Below the pieces are notes generated by a model that saw only the letters and a program-made list of their open reading frames with translations, had not been told where the DNA came from and ran no database searches. Source: Otis tarda (lineage: Eukaryota; Chordata; Aves; Otidiformes; Otididae). Taken from it: a DNA stretch of 64,000 bases. The translations under genes and the position numbers were made by a program. This document shows positions 23,288 through 35,312 of the stretch, one piece after another (within the stretch, counting starts at the first letter, position 1; every line of letters begins with the position of its first letter). The stretch is from NCBI GenBank assembly GCA_026413225.1, contig CM048575.1:1578001-1642000 (forward strand). Reading direction: 5' to 3'.

Positions 23288-26200
23288 AATCACCGCAGAC
23301 TGCCCCTCCTGCATACATGCAGCCCTGCTAACGTTACCCCACAGGAGGGTTTCCTTTCTCCCCAAATGCTTTTTCCATGAAGTGATTCTGCAAAGGTACT
23401 CAAAAGACCTGTGGAAACCTAGGACATCAGGGTCTGTACAGGACAAGCGCAGTCCTTGGACTGAAGAGGTGAAGTGAAGCCATACACAGGTGAGATGTGG
23501 CTCAGGGAGAGATGAAGGTCAATATATAATCCTGGAAGAACAAGAGGCCACTTCAGTCCTGGAGATAGCTGCAAAAATACAGTGGAGCAGAGCTACTGCT
23601 CTCCATGGGACAGGAAGGAGAAGAAAAACAAATAAAAAAAAAGGTCTGTCCACCCAGCTTTATCGCCTCTGACTCGACAAGACAATTAGCCCCAGAAAAA
23701 AATCAGTACAAGAGTGAGCACTCTGCCTGCTCCCAGCACCCTGTGTTATATTGAATTCCTGATCTTTTTAAGGAGGTATTTTCTACTAGGAGCCAGACAG
23801 GCTTGTGCAAGCCAAATCAAAGCTATGACTTTCCTATTCAGCAGGGACGTTTAGCCATCTACATATTTCACGCACGTACATAGCAGGTAATTTCACTCAA
23901 ATAAATCTGCCGCCATCCAGAAGTTGGAAGATGTGAAAGTTTGCAGCTCTCACTCCCTTTGGGTTGCAGTCAGGTCTGAAGTCCTCAGCGCTGAGGCGGG
24001 CCAAGGCGTAGTTTCCAGGAACTGCTGAGTAAGCAGTGCAATATTAGCAGGAGTGACTGTATTGAGGGACGGGAGGACAGGCACAAGATGAGCTGCGTGT
24101 GCAGCTTTTGTTACTGTTGTTGTTAATCACAACACAAGTAAATTATTTCTTCCATCTGTGATTCCTACAAATAAGATCTCCCTGCTGCTATTTTCTCAGC
24201 TGCTCCACTCATCAAGTCCCTTTGTTTTGCATGTCAACATTGGCCATTTATGACAGACTAAAATGAATTTGCCTTCTGGTAGTAATTTTTTTTTCATTTG
24301 ATTTGAGTTTTAAATGCATTGAACATGAGAACTTTTGAAACTTCATGATGCCTGAATGCTTAGAGCACTCATTAAATATTCAATGCGTGAAGGAGGAAAA
24401 AAAAGGCAAACAAACCAACAACCAAAGCCCCAGATGAAGGATAAAACAGGGGAAGCAGAGTTCAAGGCAAATTTTATTCAGGATTTCATCCTCTGCTTGA
24501 GGATGAAGGAACATTTGCTCTTCCCTGTTCAGCGGCTGCTGGATCTGGCAAGCTACAACACCACTGAGGGCTTTTTTAAATTGCTGCCCTGGTGCAAAAG
24601 AACCTGTGGTGATCCAAAAGCATATGGAATGCTGTGAATACAGAAGATCCTCTGGTTTCAAAGAGCCTCTGTCTTCCTCTGGCGTGCCGCTGCTTCTCTC
24701 CACCCCAGAGCGGGGCTGGTTTCCATCCCTGCTCGGTGTTGGTGCAGGAGTGGCTGCACAGCGCCCAGGCACAGTAACGGGGACAAGATGGCATGGAGAA
24801 GCACGGCACGGAGTTGCCTGGAGCCAGCAGGGCTGGTGGCCTGGGACAGTGGCAGGCAGTGCACCGAGTCCCAAGCAGATGCCTGAAGGTGCGAACGGAG
24901 AACAAACACCTAATGGTCAGTTTACAGGAAACATGGTGCTAACGCAGGAGAGACAGAAGAGATTTTTTTTCTTTAGCTGCAGAGTTTGCAGGGAGTGCGT
25001 TAAATGCACCGGTCTCCCAAATGGCCTGAGTTACCCCATGGACTCTCCAGGAGTTCAGCTGAATCAAGCAGCGCTGATGAAATCCTGATTTCTGTGACAT
25101 CCCTCACTTCAACGCAGTCAGGCTTTTGCCATTGTGTGCCCATGTGATTTCTGAAAATAGCTAAAGCTGTGAAAACAGAGTACAAGCCAAGCGGGGCAGA
25201 TCCCCCTCCCCAGTCGTGCACAGTAGGAAGTTGAACTGCAACACAGATCATGGCACCAGAGGCTTCTCCCCAGAGAGGCAGCAGCTGGCTACCCCGATCA
25301 GATCGATACCAGCGCCTGCTGAGGGAATGCATCTTTTCAAGTCATGGCCCTGGATGACTTTTTAACCGCCTCTGCTTTATTAAAGGGAGCTGCAAGTAAT
25401 AAATGGAGAGCAAAATCCAGATTCACAGGACTACTGATGAGTGTCCCAGTTTCATCCAGTTTAAAATCCCCGAGGATGGCTGTGTGAGAGCCAGTTACTG
25501 TGCTACATGGGCTTTTCTACCTGGCTTATTGCTGAGTTACTCTGTGTGACTCTCATGACGTGGGAAGTTGCTCCATGGCTCTTGCACAGGACAGCAGCTC
25601 AGCACTGTACAGAAGGGGTTCACTTCCACATCCAGGCTCTTTTCATTCATCCCACTATTAGATTTCCCCCTGGCTCCAGCCTCAATTTAGGATGCTGGAA
25701 ACTCCTTGATAATATCTGAAGCCCCTCAGCAATTCTACAGCTGTAAGAAGTCCTGATCTGCAAGAAGGATAATGAATTTGAGAATTCCCGATGGAATTTA
25801 TGGAGCTACGGCAAAGGCAAAGCCAGTAGTCCATGCTGAAGTGCCCAGTCCTCCAAACTTTCACTGTCTGATCACTGCTGGAGTCCTGAGTTCAGCAGAA
25901 GGGAGCTCAATACCAAAGGACTGTGAAGTAGCTTTAAGTCACAGCTGCACCTTTCTAACCATCTTATTAGTGGAACACGGGTACATTTTCTTGCGTAATT
26001 CAAATCCTTACGAAATAGCTCACACCATTTGCCAACGGCACCAACACAACCGCTGAACACCAGGGGAAGGTTGCTCTAGGCACATATTGATACAAGGGGC
26101 CTGCAGGAAAAAGCACAAAGGATGGGATTAACACCATTTAACAGGAGACATCTAAAAGGGCAGCACCCGCAGCCCAGCGAGCCACGTTTTCTGTTCCATT

Positions 26201-27459
26201 AGGCAGCAGACACACAGCTCCGTGGAAGGCAGAATTCATCCACCTGGGTGACTCACATCCTAAGGTCCCACATTTTCCACGGACTATAAAGAGGGGACTG
26301 GGGAGCGGTGGGGGCGCGTGTATCTGGTCAGAGGAGTCCAGTGGTCATCATCTGCAGCTGCGCCACACGCTGGGGACCCCTCCAGAAGTCCTGAATGCTG
26401 AGAAAGCTAATTGAGGATTTTACCCCCAAATCCTCACCCTTGGTTAAGCGCACAGTATGGATGTACCAGCATTCAAATCACCTGTTAGGCATGAAGCTAT
26501 CTGAGCGCACAGTGATAAAGTCAACACACAGCAACGTTTCAGGGATGCAACCTTCAGTGAGGGATTTAACCCAGTGATTTCAAATATAACTCCCCATAGT
26601 TGTAGGGGTTGAAATAATGTTGCAGCATCTTGAACAGCAGGTTATGGGTCAACATCCATCAAAATCATAGGTAAGCAATGAGCAAGGGTGAGGATGGGTG
26701 ATTTAATAACAAACAGATAAAGTACTCCGTTCTTACTGAGCATGGTTATTATTTCATTTTCTATTTACTGGCAGGATCTCCGTGATAAATAGTCCTTCAT
26801 AACTTTGACTCTCACACACTAGAGTTATTCAACTTAATTGTGTTTCCCCCCATGTTTTATTCTGGCAGGGATGAATTTTCATGATTCATCCAACATTCAT
26901 AATGTTATAATCTCATTGTTTTGCTCTTTGTCTCAGCAGCTATAAAATTAACCTAGGTCAATAATTCTGTCAAGTGCGAGTGATGATACTTGAAACAGGG
27001 AATTTAAAGCATGAGAACTACATCTTATCTCAAAGATGCAAAAATGAAAATCTTGGACAATGACTGGATGAACGTGTTGAGAGCAGCTGGGGTCCGTACA
27101 GCCAGGGAATATTTGCCTACTGTGTTCTTATGATATCATTATATGATGTAAAGTCCTCTTCCATTAGCCTTTGCCTTGGCTATGACATAACACTAGAAGC
27201 ATTTTTTCCCTCCCACCTCTGGTTCCCATCTAACAAAATGTGATGAATTATCTTAAGAAATATCTTGAAATATTACCAGCTCAGAGTTGCAGGGCCCATC
27301 AGCAACCCAGAGAGAACTCAGACAATTGTGTCCTGAGATTTGGTGCATGGATGCAGACATCACAAAACCCAGAAACTTTGTCACATTAAATCTTTTAGTT
27401 TGGAGCTGCCATGATTTACACACATATTTCTTTCTAGAAGCTGAGCTTCCTGGCCAGAG
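23288..27459. other. Unique sequence, no gene recognised
   Basis: No known exon or RNA gene. Overlapping open frames on both strands at 24.4-25.1 kb (24380-24874 minus, 164 codons; 24606-25088 plus, 160 codons) lie in a locally GC-rich patch and cannot both be real; neither shows a domain. The segment 26700-26990 is AT-rich with many ATTA/TAAT cores (TTATTATTTCATT, CAACTTAATTGTG, AAAATTAACC) and could be a conserved non-coding element. Confidence 0.5.
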
Positions 27460-28312
27460 ATCATAGAATCATAGAATGGTTAGGGTTGGAAGGGACCTTC
27501 AAAGCCCACCCAGTCCAACTCCCCTGCAAGGAGCACGGACATCCCCAACCAGATCAGGTTGCTCAGAGCCCCGTCCAACTTGGCCTGGAATGTTTCCAGG
27601 GATGGGGCATCCACCACCTCTCTGGGAAACCTGAGCCAGTGTTCCACCACCTAATATCTAATCTGAATCTCCCTCTATTTTAAAACCATTACCCCTCGTC
27701 CTGTCATACCCTCCTGAAGAGTCTCTCCCCATCTTTCCTGCAGCCCCCTTTAGGCACTGGAAGGCCGCTCTAAGGTCTCCCCAGAGCCTCCTCTTCTCCA
27801 GGCTGAACAGCCCCAGCTCTCTCAGCCTGGCCTCACAGAAAAGGTGCTCCAGCCCTCTGATCATCTTCGTGGCCTCCTCTGGACCCTCTCCAACTGGTCC
27901 ACGTCCCTCTGATGTTGGGGGCTCCAGAGCTGGATGCAGTGCTGCAGGGGGGGTCTCACCAGAGCAGAGCAGAGGGGGAGAATCCCCTCCCTCGACCTGC
28001 TGGCCACGCTCCTCTTGACGCAGCCCAGGATGCCGTTGGCCTTCTGGGCCGCAAGGGCGCATTGCCGGCTCATGTTGAGCTTCTCGTCCACCAGCACTCC
28101 CAAGTCCTTCTCCTCAGGGCTGCTCTCCATCCATTCTCCGCCCAGCCTGGATTTGTGCCTGGGATTGCCACGACCCAGGTGCCGGACCTTGCACTTGGCC
28201 TGGTTGAACTTCATGAGGTTTACACAGGCCCACCTCTCCAGCCTGTCCAGGTCCCTCTGCATGGCATCCCTCCCTTCATCGTGGGCATCTGTGCACCCCA
28301 GGAAACCCAACC
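27460..28312 (-). mobile_element. CR1 LINE, ~850-bp copy with ORF2 C-terminus and 3' UTR
   Basis: The largest CR1 in the window. On the plus strand it begins with the reverse complement of the CR1 end (ATCATAGAATCATAGAATGG) and runs to about 28312, where recognisable CR1 stops. It covers the C-terminal part of the reverse transcriptase ORF and the whole 3' UTR. It is 5'-truncated, because a full CR1 is several kilobases. The open frame is shifted once near 27885, where LERVQRR ends one frame and [10 protein letters not shown] continues in another. It is immobile. Subfamily appears the same as the copies at 36126 and 38681. Confidence 0.95.
27861..28310 (-). pseudogene. CR1 ORF2 remnant (reverse transcriptase C-terminal region)
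   Basis: A 149-codon open stretch. Recognisable blocks in order: [74 protein letters not shown] and LERVQRR. In intact CR1 these follow the catalytic palm of the reverse transcriptase, so no YADD active site is present here. The start codon is internal and not a natural initiation site. The continuation of the ORF lies in another frame. Confidence 0.9.
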
Positions 28313-30394
28313 AGGAGGACTGGTTTTAAAAGAAAAGGAACATAAGGCACATTATTGCAGTCATGCATGTCCAAAGTAAAATGTTCCACTTAGAGTGGAA
28401 GGGAGACGCTTTCTTTCCAGATTTGATGTTGATCCTTATCTTCTGTCAAAGAATGAATTTCCAAGGAAACCTTTAGAGTAACCTTGCATATTACACTTAC
28501 CAAAGTCAGATCGGAATCACCTGAGATTCATTATATTTGAGTCAGCGAATGAAACGGGGATATTGGCAAGCCCGGAGCTCCCTCCCTGCGCTGTGAAAAG
28601 CTGTAATGTATTCTGGGGAGACTGTATCCCCGGGTCCAGAATTACACAGATCTGTATAATGAATAAACCATTCATTTCCTATTGTGTAACTGGGACTGTA
28701 ATCTCTAGAAATCCAAAATTACCTAGAGAAGAATATGATATTCATCAGTAGCATAACAGCAAGCTATCCCCCAAAGCACAGTGTTCAGCTTTTCACATAG
28801 TTTCAAGTGTCTTCTTCTGTGGGAAAAAAGTTCCTCAGTCCTCTAGCAATTTGTTAAATTGAGTCTTTTAAAGCTCTGAATTCCCAAACCTCAAGATAAA
28901 AATATGCACTGTCTTCAGCATTTTGTGTCATATTACCAAGCTCTCCTCTGCAATCACAAGAACTAGACATTGAAAAAAACCATTCCTGAACACATGTACA
29001 TATACTACTGCCCCTCTCCTTTTGTTGCCATTCCTCTGGTTTTATTTTGTCTCCGCAAATCCAGACAGCAGTGCAATGCCATCTCTCATACTTGACTGGA
29101 CCTGTCTCTTCAAGAAACCCAGGCTGGTCACGTCCCCACGGGCAGCGTCCTCCCCACCGTGCCCAGTCCAGGCTGTGGTTGCACTCATGTTCTTTGTGTT
29201 TGCTGCTCTCTGAGTTGCTCTCCACCTCTCCCCACCATTATCGTGTTGTCAGCACAGTCAGTCTCATACCTGAATTCATACCCTGTTCTCCTTTTCACCT
29301 CTTTGGGCACTGGGACGGGGGGTCGGATTCAATCCACTTTACATACCCCACTTTTTGTAAAACTTTCATCTCCTCTGCCTCCAGCCTCCGGTGTCTGTTC
29401 CTTTTACTGCATCTGCCTCCAGTCTGTACTGTTAGTACATTTTTACATTGATACCAGACATGGGTTTGTGTTTTTTAAATTAGGTTTAATTTAATCAATT
29501 GCCAAGTGATGAGTAAGAAAAATGCTGCCAGAGTAGACCTACTTATCAGCCTAGGATGGCTCAGATGCTGCGATTTTACAACTAACTCCATGTAAGGGAG
29601 GGATGTAATGAGCATCACATCCATCTACCTTCTCCTCCCTAACCTGAATGGCCAGCTGCATCCATGCAGGCTGGGGATGGCCTTCAGCACATCCCACAAA
29701 AACCCCTTCAGCTCTCATTGTTAACATTTTTCAACAGCTGTGGACCCAAGGGTCTTCTCTAGGGCTGCATGACTGCTCCAGACATGAACCATGTGATAAA
29801 ATGGGTCTTTGAACTGCTAAGCCGACTTCCGATTAAAAACCAAGCTTGCCCCAGCCTGAATCCCACACTATTCCCCAGGTCAGACGAACAGACCTGAAAA
29901 AGCCTTTCTGATTTGGATGACTTCTGTGGTAACAGACACAAAGATCAGGGAGGCTCCATGACAGAAACCATGAAGTGTGAACAGCACAGCTTCTCTGCAC
30001 TCTGATCAGCTTTTCACTTGTTCAAAGAAGGGAAACAAGACAGCAGACGTAGTTCCCTTAACCTGACACATGCTACAGCTGGAATATTTCAACACCAGAG
30101 CCATCTTGGAGGCCAAGTCCACCTTTGGAAAAACTCTCTCTGTGCAGGAGAAACTCCAGCCCCTTCTGCAGCGCTGTTTCCTGAGTGGTACTTGTTCCTC
30201 AGGCTCATTGATGGTAACAGCCAGCTAAATGTGCTCCTCATCAATCTGCTGGAGAGTCTGGTTGCTGACACGCTGCCTCGGACACATCTACATCAGCCCC
30301 TGCCCACCAGCCGGATCATTCTGGATCACGTTTGCTTTAACTGGAGACAGAACGTGTAACTGTGTTTGAGCGGACGAGACATCTATTGTGTGTC
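28313..30394. other. Unique sequence, no gene recognised
   Basis: No exon or RNA gene identified. Open frames around 28.85-29.49 kb on both strands (123, 134 and 111 codons) overlap each other and lack motifs; one (30018-30359 plus, 113 codons) is similarly unsupported. The right edge is the target site GTGTC of the first solo LTR. Confidence 0.5.
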
Positions 30395-31539
30395 TGTCGT
30401 AGTTCAGCCCTGATCAGGACCAGACTACGCAGTCTCTCTCTCACTCCCCCCACCTTCCGAGAAAACAGGGAGAGAAAATATAAGGAAAACGGCTCGAGGT
30501 TTGAGATAAGGACAGGGAGAGATCCTTAAAGTTACCGTCACGGGCAAAACAGACTCGACTTGGGAAAAACTATTCATTTATTACTACAAACAGCAGGATA
30601 ATGAGACAGAGAACAAGATAACCTCCATCCACCCCTCCCTCTTCCCAAGCTTAACATTATCTCTACTACCTTCCCCCCTCCCTGAGCGGCACAGGGGGGA
30701 AGAGGGAATGGGGGTTGCAGTCAGTTCATCATACGTTGTTTCACACCGCTGCTTCATGGTCAGGGGAAGAACTCCTCACATTCCTCCCCTGCTCCATCGT
30801 GGGGTCCCTCCCACGGGCCACAGTCCTTCGTGGAACTGCTCCGGTGTGGGTCATCTCTTCCACGGAGTACAGTCTCTCCAGAACGGCTGTCCCAGCGGGC
30901 CCTCCACGGGCCACAGCCGCCTTCAGGCATCCACCTCCCCCGGTACGGGGTCCTTCACGGGCTCCAAGTGGATCTCTGCTCCTCCGTGGACCTCCATGGG
31001 CTGCAGGGGGACAACCTGCTCCACCATGGTCTTCACCACAGGCTGCAGGGGAATCTTGGCCAGGAGCCGCATTACTCCTCCCCCTCCTTCTGAACTGACC
31101 TTGGCGTCTGCAGCCGTTCCTCACAACAGGCTGGCAGATGTCTCTCAGGATCTTTTTACATCTTATTCACTTCTCATCTCCTCTCCACTTCTTGCAGCCG
31201 GGCCGGGCCGAGTCGGGCCCAGTCGGCTGCCTGGCGAGAGGCCAGAGGGTGAGGCCTGCAAGGCCCATGAGGCCTGCGCCTCCCCCTCTGCGCCTCCGCC
31301 CCCGCTCAGCTTCTTCACATCTTCTCTTCTCTCTTCTTTTTTTCTCTGTTTTCCCCTTCTTAAATACGTTATCGCAGAGGCGTTATCACGGGACATTCTG
31401 CTACCAATCCGCTCGACCTTGGCCAGCAGCAGGTCCGCCCTAGGCCTGGCCGAGTCCACTGAACAAAGGGGAGCGACTTCTAGCAGTTTCCTGCAGAAGC
31501 TACCACCTTAGGCCCCCCCTCACTAACAAAACCACGACA
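30395..31539 (-). mobile_element. Solo LTR, avian ERVL-like, ~1.14-kb family (copy A)
   Basis: Endogenous retrovirus LTR without internal region, 1145 bp. Ends are the inverted pair TGTCGT...ACGACA and it is bracketed by the 5-bp direct repeat GTGTC (30390-30394 and 31540-31544), the duplication size of ERVL-type elements. Read on the minus strand it starts TGTCGTGGTTTTGTTAGTG, has a TATTTAAG box (31359-31366), a GC-rich central part and an AATAAA signal (30577-30582). It looks whole as an LTR. Long open frames inside it are products of the GC-rich part and not genes. By-eye differences from sister copies suggest an age of many millions of years; this is a rough guess. Confidence 0.92.
30805..31050 (-). 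repeat. Decayed ~45-bp repeat ladder inside LTR copy A
   Basis: A motif of the type YCCACGGGCYRCAG recurs at about 30810, 30859, 30903, 30953, 30992 and 31034, so 39-50 bp apart. The same ladder is present in the other three copies of this LTR family, so it is part of the LTR and not a local expansion. Confidence 0.6.
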
Positions 31540-32822
31540 GTGTCTTAGCCTATCCCCCCAGCAACTCATCTTTTGCTCTCTCAAACACTGCTCAAGCTTG
31601 GGGAGAGGTATTTTGCTCCTCTGGGAGAACATGGAGACTTGCAAAGCGTGTTTTCATGGAGAGATCCTGCCTGGAAAGAGAATGCGATTAACAAGGTGGG
31701 ACGTGTGAAGATCATTTACTTTTAGGTATTAGTAGAAACTAATATGTCTCATCATGAAACGCATAGCTAACGATGAATATTTGTGTTCCATTTCTGGAAG
31801 CTACATGATCTGAAATCTTCTGTTTTCACAGAGAAACAAGCCACAACTAAGTTTCTGGATCTTTAGATTGCAGGGAAAAGGAACTGGAAGGCTGACTGTG
31901 AAGCATCCTGATGACTCCAGAAAAAAAGAAGAAATCTAAATATTTGTTTATTAATCCCATGATTGTTAGTCTCTTATTTTTTGGGGCAAGGTATGAATTT
32001 TAACCGCTTGAAGCTGAAAATGCTGCTGTGTGCCATTCTAGTGGCTCAAAAAAGCCTCATAGCATAAAAAAAACCCCTTACTTTTCCTTTAAAACACCTC
32101 ATATTGCCAGGTGATAAAAAACATAGCTTACATAAACATAAATAGGAAGCTGGTCAACTGTACTTAAAATATTCAAAGTAATTACTTCCCTCGCACTTCT
32201 ATCTTGACGTGGTAAAGCAGCGTTCACTGGCTGCTGACACTCTAGAATTGCAGATAAAGGGACTCAGTAAGGCTACTGGCTTTTTCTTCTGCATTCTCTT
32301 AAAAATGCCTTTACAAATTACTTAAGGCAAGTCGTCTTCATGGCTCTCAGTTCAATACAGAAGAGAAACAAAGCTGAACAGCACCCCACTGACAGAATTA
32401 TAAATGCCATGTAGGGTCTTGTTTCATTCTCAAACTGCTCGCGTTAATGCAGGCACCTCCTGATTTTACACCAGCTTAAGTGAAAACAACAGCAGATCCA
32501 CAAATATTTGATTTTTAAAATAAGCAAAGAGAGAAAAACAGTAGAGAGAACTTAATTAATTAGTGACATTTATGATTATATAGATGGCTATCAAGTTGTC
32601 TTCCCACAGCTCTCTAAAGAAAAGAAACTGTTTTAAACACTTGGACATAAGGAAAATGTTGCCAGAACAGGTCTGAATATAAAAACCAGGACATGCAGCC
32701 TACAGGAAAAAAAAAGACAACCAAACCCAAACCAAACCCATAAAGCTAATTCAGACAACGCAGGTGACAATCAAGAGGGTGGACGTGAACTTCCCTTGCC
32801 ACTGCAAGTTCTGATACAATGT
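31540..32822. other. Unique sequence between LTR copies A and B
   Basis: AT-rich DNA of about 1.28 kb with no gene or repeat recognised. It starts with the GTGTC target duplication of copy A and ends with the AATGT target site of copy B. The long AT-rich tracts are at 31.9-32.1 and 32.5-32.6 kb. Confidence 0.55.
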
Positions 32823-33973
32823 TGTCATAGTTCAGCCCCCACTGGGACCAGACTACGCAGTTTCTCTCTCACTCCCCCCACCCTCTGAGAGAACAGGGGG
32901 AGATGATATAAGAAAAATGGCTCGAGGTTTCAGATAAGGACAGGGAGAAATCCTTAAAGTTACCATCATGGGCAAAACAGACTCGACTTGGGGAAAACTA
33001 TTCATTTATTACTACAAACAGCAGGATAATGAGGCAGAGAACAACATAACCTCCCCCCACCCCTCCCTCTTCCCAAGCTTATCATTATCTCTACTGCCCT
33101 GCCCCCCTCCCTAAGTGGCACAGGGGGGAAGGGGGAATGGGGGTCGCGGTCAGTTCATCACGCGTTGTTTTACGCCGCTGCATCATCGTCGGGGGAAGAA
33201 CTCCTCACATTCCTCCCCTGCTCCAGCCTGGGGTCCCTCCCACGGGCCACAGTCCTTGGTGAAACTGCTCCGGTGTGGGTCATCTCTTCCACGGGGTGCA
33301 GTCCCTCCAGAATGGCTGTCCCAGCGGGGCCTCCATGGGCCACAGCCTCCTTCAGGCACCCGCCTGCCCCAGCGAGGCCTCCACAGGCTGCAGGTGGATC
33401 TCTGCTCCTCCGTGGTCCTCCATGGGATGCAGGGGGACAACCTGCTCCACCATGGTCGTCACCACAGGCTGCAGGGGAATCTTGGCCACGAGCTGCATTA
33501 CTCCTGCCCCTCCTTCTGCACTGACATTGGCGTCTGCAGCCATTCCTCTCACAAGAAAAGTTCTTCACAACAGGCTGGCAGATGCCTCTCAGAATCTCTT
33601 TACATCATCCATCTCATCTCCTCTCCACTTCTTGCAGCTGGGCCGGGCTGAGTCGGGCCCAGTCGGCTGCCTGGTGAGAGGCCAGAGGGTGAGGGGTGCA
33701 AGACCCATGAGGCCCACACCCCCCCTGCGCCTCTGCCCCTGCTCAGCTTCTTCACATCTTCTCTTCTCTTTTTTTTTTTCCGTTTTCCCCTTCTTAAATA
33801 CATTATCGCAGAGGCGTTATCACGGGACATTCTGCTACCAATCGGCTCGGCCTTGGCCAGCAGCGGGTCCGCCCTAGGCCCAGCCGAGTCCTCTGAACAA
33901 GGGGGAGCGACTTCCAGCAGTTTCCTACAGAAGCTGCCACCTTAGGCCCCCCTTACTAAACAAAACCACAGCA
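32823..33973 (-). mobile_element. Solo LTR, avian ERVL-like, ~1.14-kb family (copy B)
   Basis: Solo LTR of 1151 bp, same family and orientation as copy A. The flanking 5-bp sequences are AATGT (32818-32822) and GATGT (33974-33978), four of five matching, consistent with a target duplication that has drifted slightly. It has the same parts: TATA-like box, GC-rich repeat ladder, AATAAA signal and shared 3' end (CTGAACTA near 32830 on the reverse strand). It looks whole as an LTR and carries no internal viral genes. It forms an inverted pair with copy C. Confidence 0.9.
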
Positions 33974-34169
33974 GATGTGAATGGTTTGGGCAGAGAGGTT
34001 TATGCTAAACTGGACAGCTCACAAAGGTCTGCACCAAACCAGAAACCCTGGGGTTTATGTTATGGGACAGCACAGGCAAACCAGCCTGTCTCGGTCGGTT
34101 GGCTCATTCAGTCTGCTGGTCACTTGGTCGCACACTGAAGGTGATTACAGGGTGATAGGACTGTCCTTG
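33974..34169. other. 196-bp spacer between inverted LTRs B and C
   Basis: Unique sequence with no gene. Its left edge is the right-hand target duplication of copy B, its right edge CCTTG is the left-hand duplication of copy C. It would form the loop if the two LTRs paired as a cruciform. Confidence 0.8.
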
Positions 34170-35312
34170 TGTCGTGGTTTTGTTAGTGAGGGGGGGCTAA
34201 GGTGGCAGCTTCTGTAGGAAACTGCTAGAAGTCGCTCCCCTTTGTTCAGTGGACTCGGCCGGGCCTAGGGCAGACCCGCTGCTGGCCAAGGCCGAGCTGA
34301 TTGGTAGCAGAATGTTCTGTGATAACGCCTCTGTGATAACGTATTTAAGACAGGGAAAACAGAAAAAAAAAGAGAGAGAAAAGAAGATGTGAAGAAGCTG
34401 AGCAGGGGCAGAGCCGCAGAGGGGGAGGCGCAGGCCTCATGGGCCTTGCAGGCCTCACCCTCTGGCCTCTCGCCAGGCGGCCGACTGGGCCCGACTCAGC
34501 CCGGCCTGGCTGCAAGAAGTGGAGAGGAGATGAGATGTGAATGAGATATAAAAAGGATCCTGAGAGGCATCTGCCAGCCTGTTGTGAGGAACGGCTGCAG
34601 ACGCCAAGGTCAGTTCAGAAGGAGGTGGAGCAGTAATGCAGCTCCTGGCCAGAATTCCCCTGCAGCCTGTGGTGATGACCATGGTGGAGCAGGTTGTCTC
34701 CCTGCTGCCCATGGAGATCCATGAAGGAGCAGAGATCCCCCTGCAGCCCATGAAGGACTCCGTACCGGGGGAGGTGGATGCCTGAAGGCGGCTGTGGCCC
34801 GTGGAGGGCCCGCTGGGACAGCCGTTCTGGAGGGGCTGCACCCTGTGGAAGAGATGACCCACGCCGGAGCAGTTTCACCAAGGACTGTGGCATATGGGTG
34901 GGACCCCACGCTGGAGCAGGGGAGGAATGTGAGGAGTTCTTCCCCTGACCATGAAGCAGTGGCGTAAAACATCGTGTGATGAACTGACAGCAACCCCCAT
35001 TCCCTCTTCCCTGCTGTGCCGCTCGGGGGGGGGAAGGTGGTAGAGATAATGATAAGCCTGGGAAGAGGGAGGGGTGGCGGGATGTTATGTTGTTCTCTGC
35101 CTCATTATCCAGCTGTTGGTAGTAGTAAATGAATAGTTTTCACCCAGGTCGAGTCTGTTTTGCCTGTGATGGTAACTTTAAGGATTTCTCCCTGTCCTTA
35201 TCTCAATCCTCGAGCCATTTTTCTTATATTATCTCCCCCTGTTCTCTCGGAGGGTGGGGGGAGTGAGAGAGAGACTGCATAGTCTGGTCCTGATCGGGGC
35301 TGAACTACGACA
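34170..35312 (+). mobile_element. Solo LTR, avian ERVL-like, ~1.14-kb family (copy C)
   Basis: Solo LTR of 1143 bp in the plus orientation, opposite to its three sisters. The start TGTCGTGGTTTTGTTAGTG and the end GGCTGAACTACGACA are clear. A perfect 5-bp duplication CCTTG flanks it (34165-34169 and 35313-35317). A TATTTAAG box lies at 34342-34349, followed by a GC-rich central part with the ~45-bp ladder, then the T-rich/AT part and the final ~85 bp shared with the 449-bp LTR at 56435. It looks whole as an LTR; no internal region remains. Confidence 0.93.

Noticed and set aside
24380-25088. Pair of ~160-codon frames on opposite strands
   Set aside because: They overlap in a GC-rich patch and cannot both be real; neither has a recognisable domain.
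30708-31511. Long open frame (267 codons) inside LTR copy A and its counterparts in copies B, C and D
   Set aside because: It lies wholly inside a GC-rich, repeat-laddered LTR that is non-coding in this kind of element. Several frames on both strands are open in the same place, as expected from low stop density.
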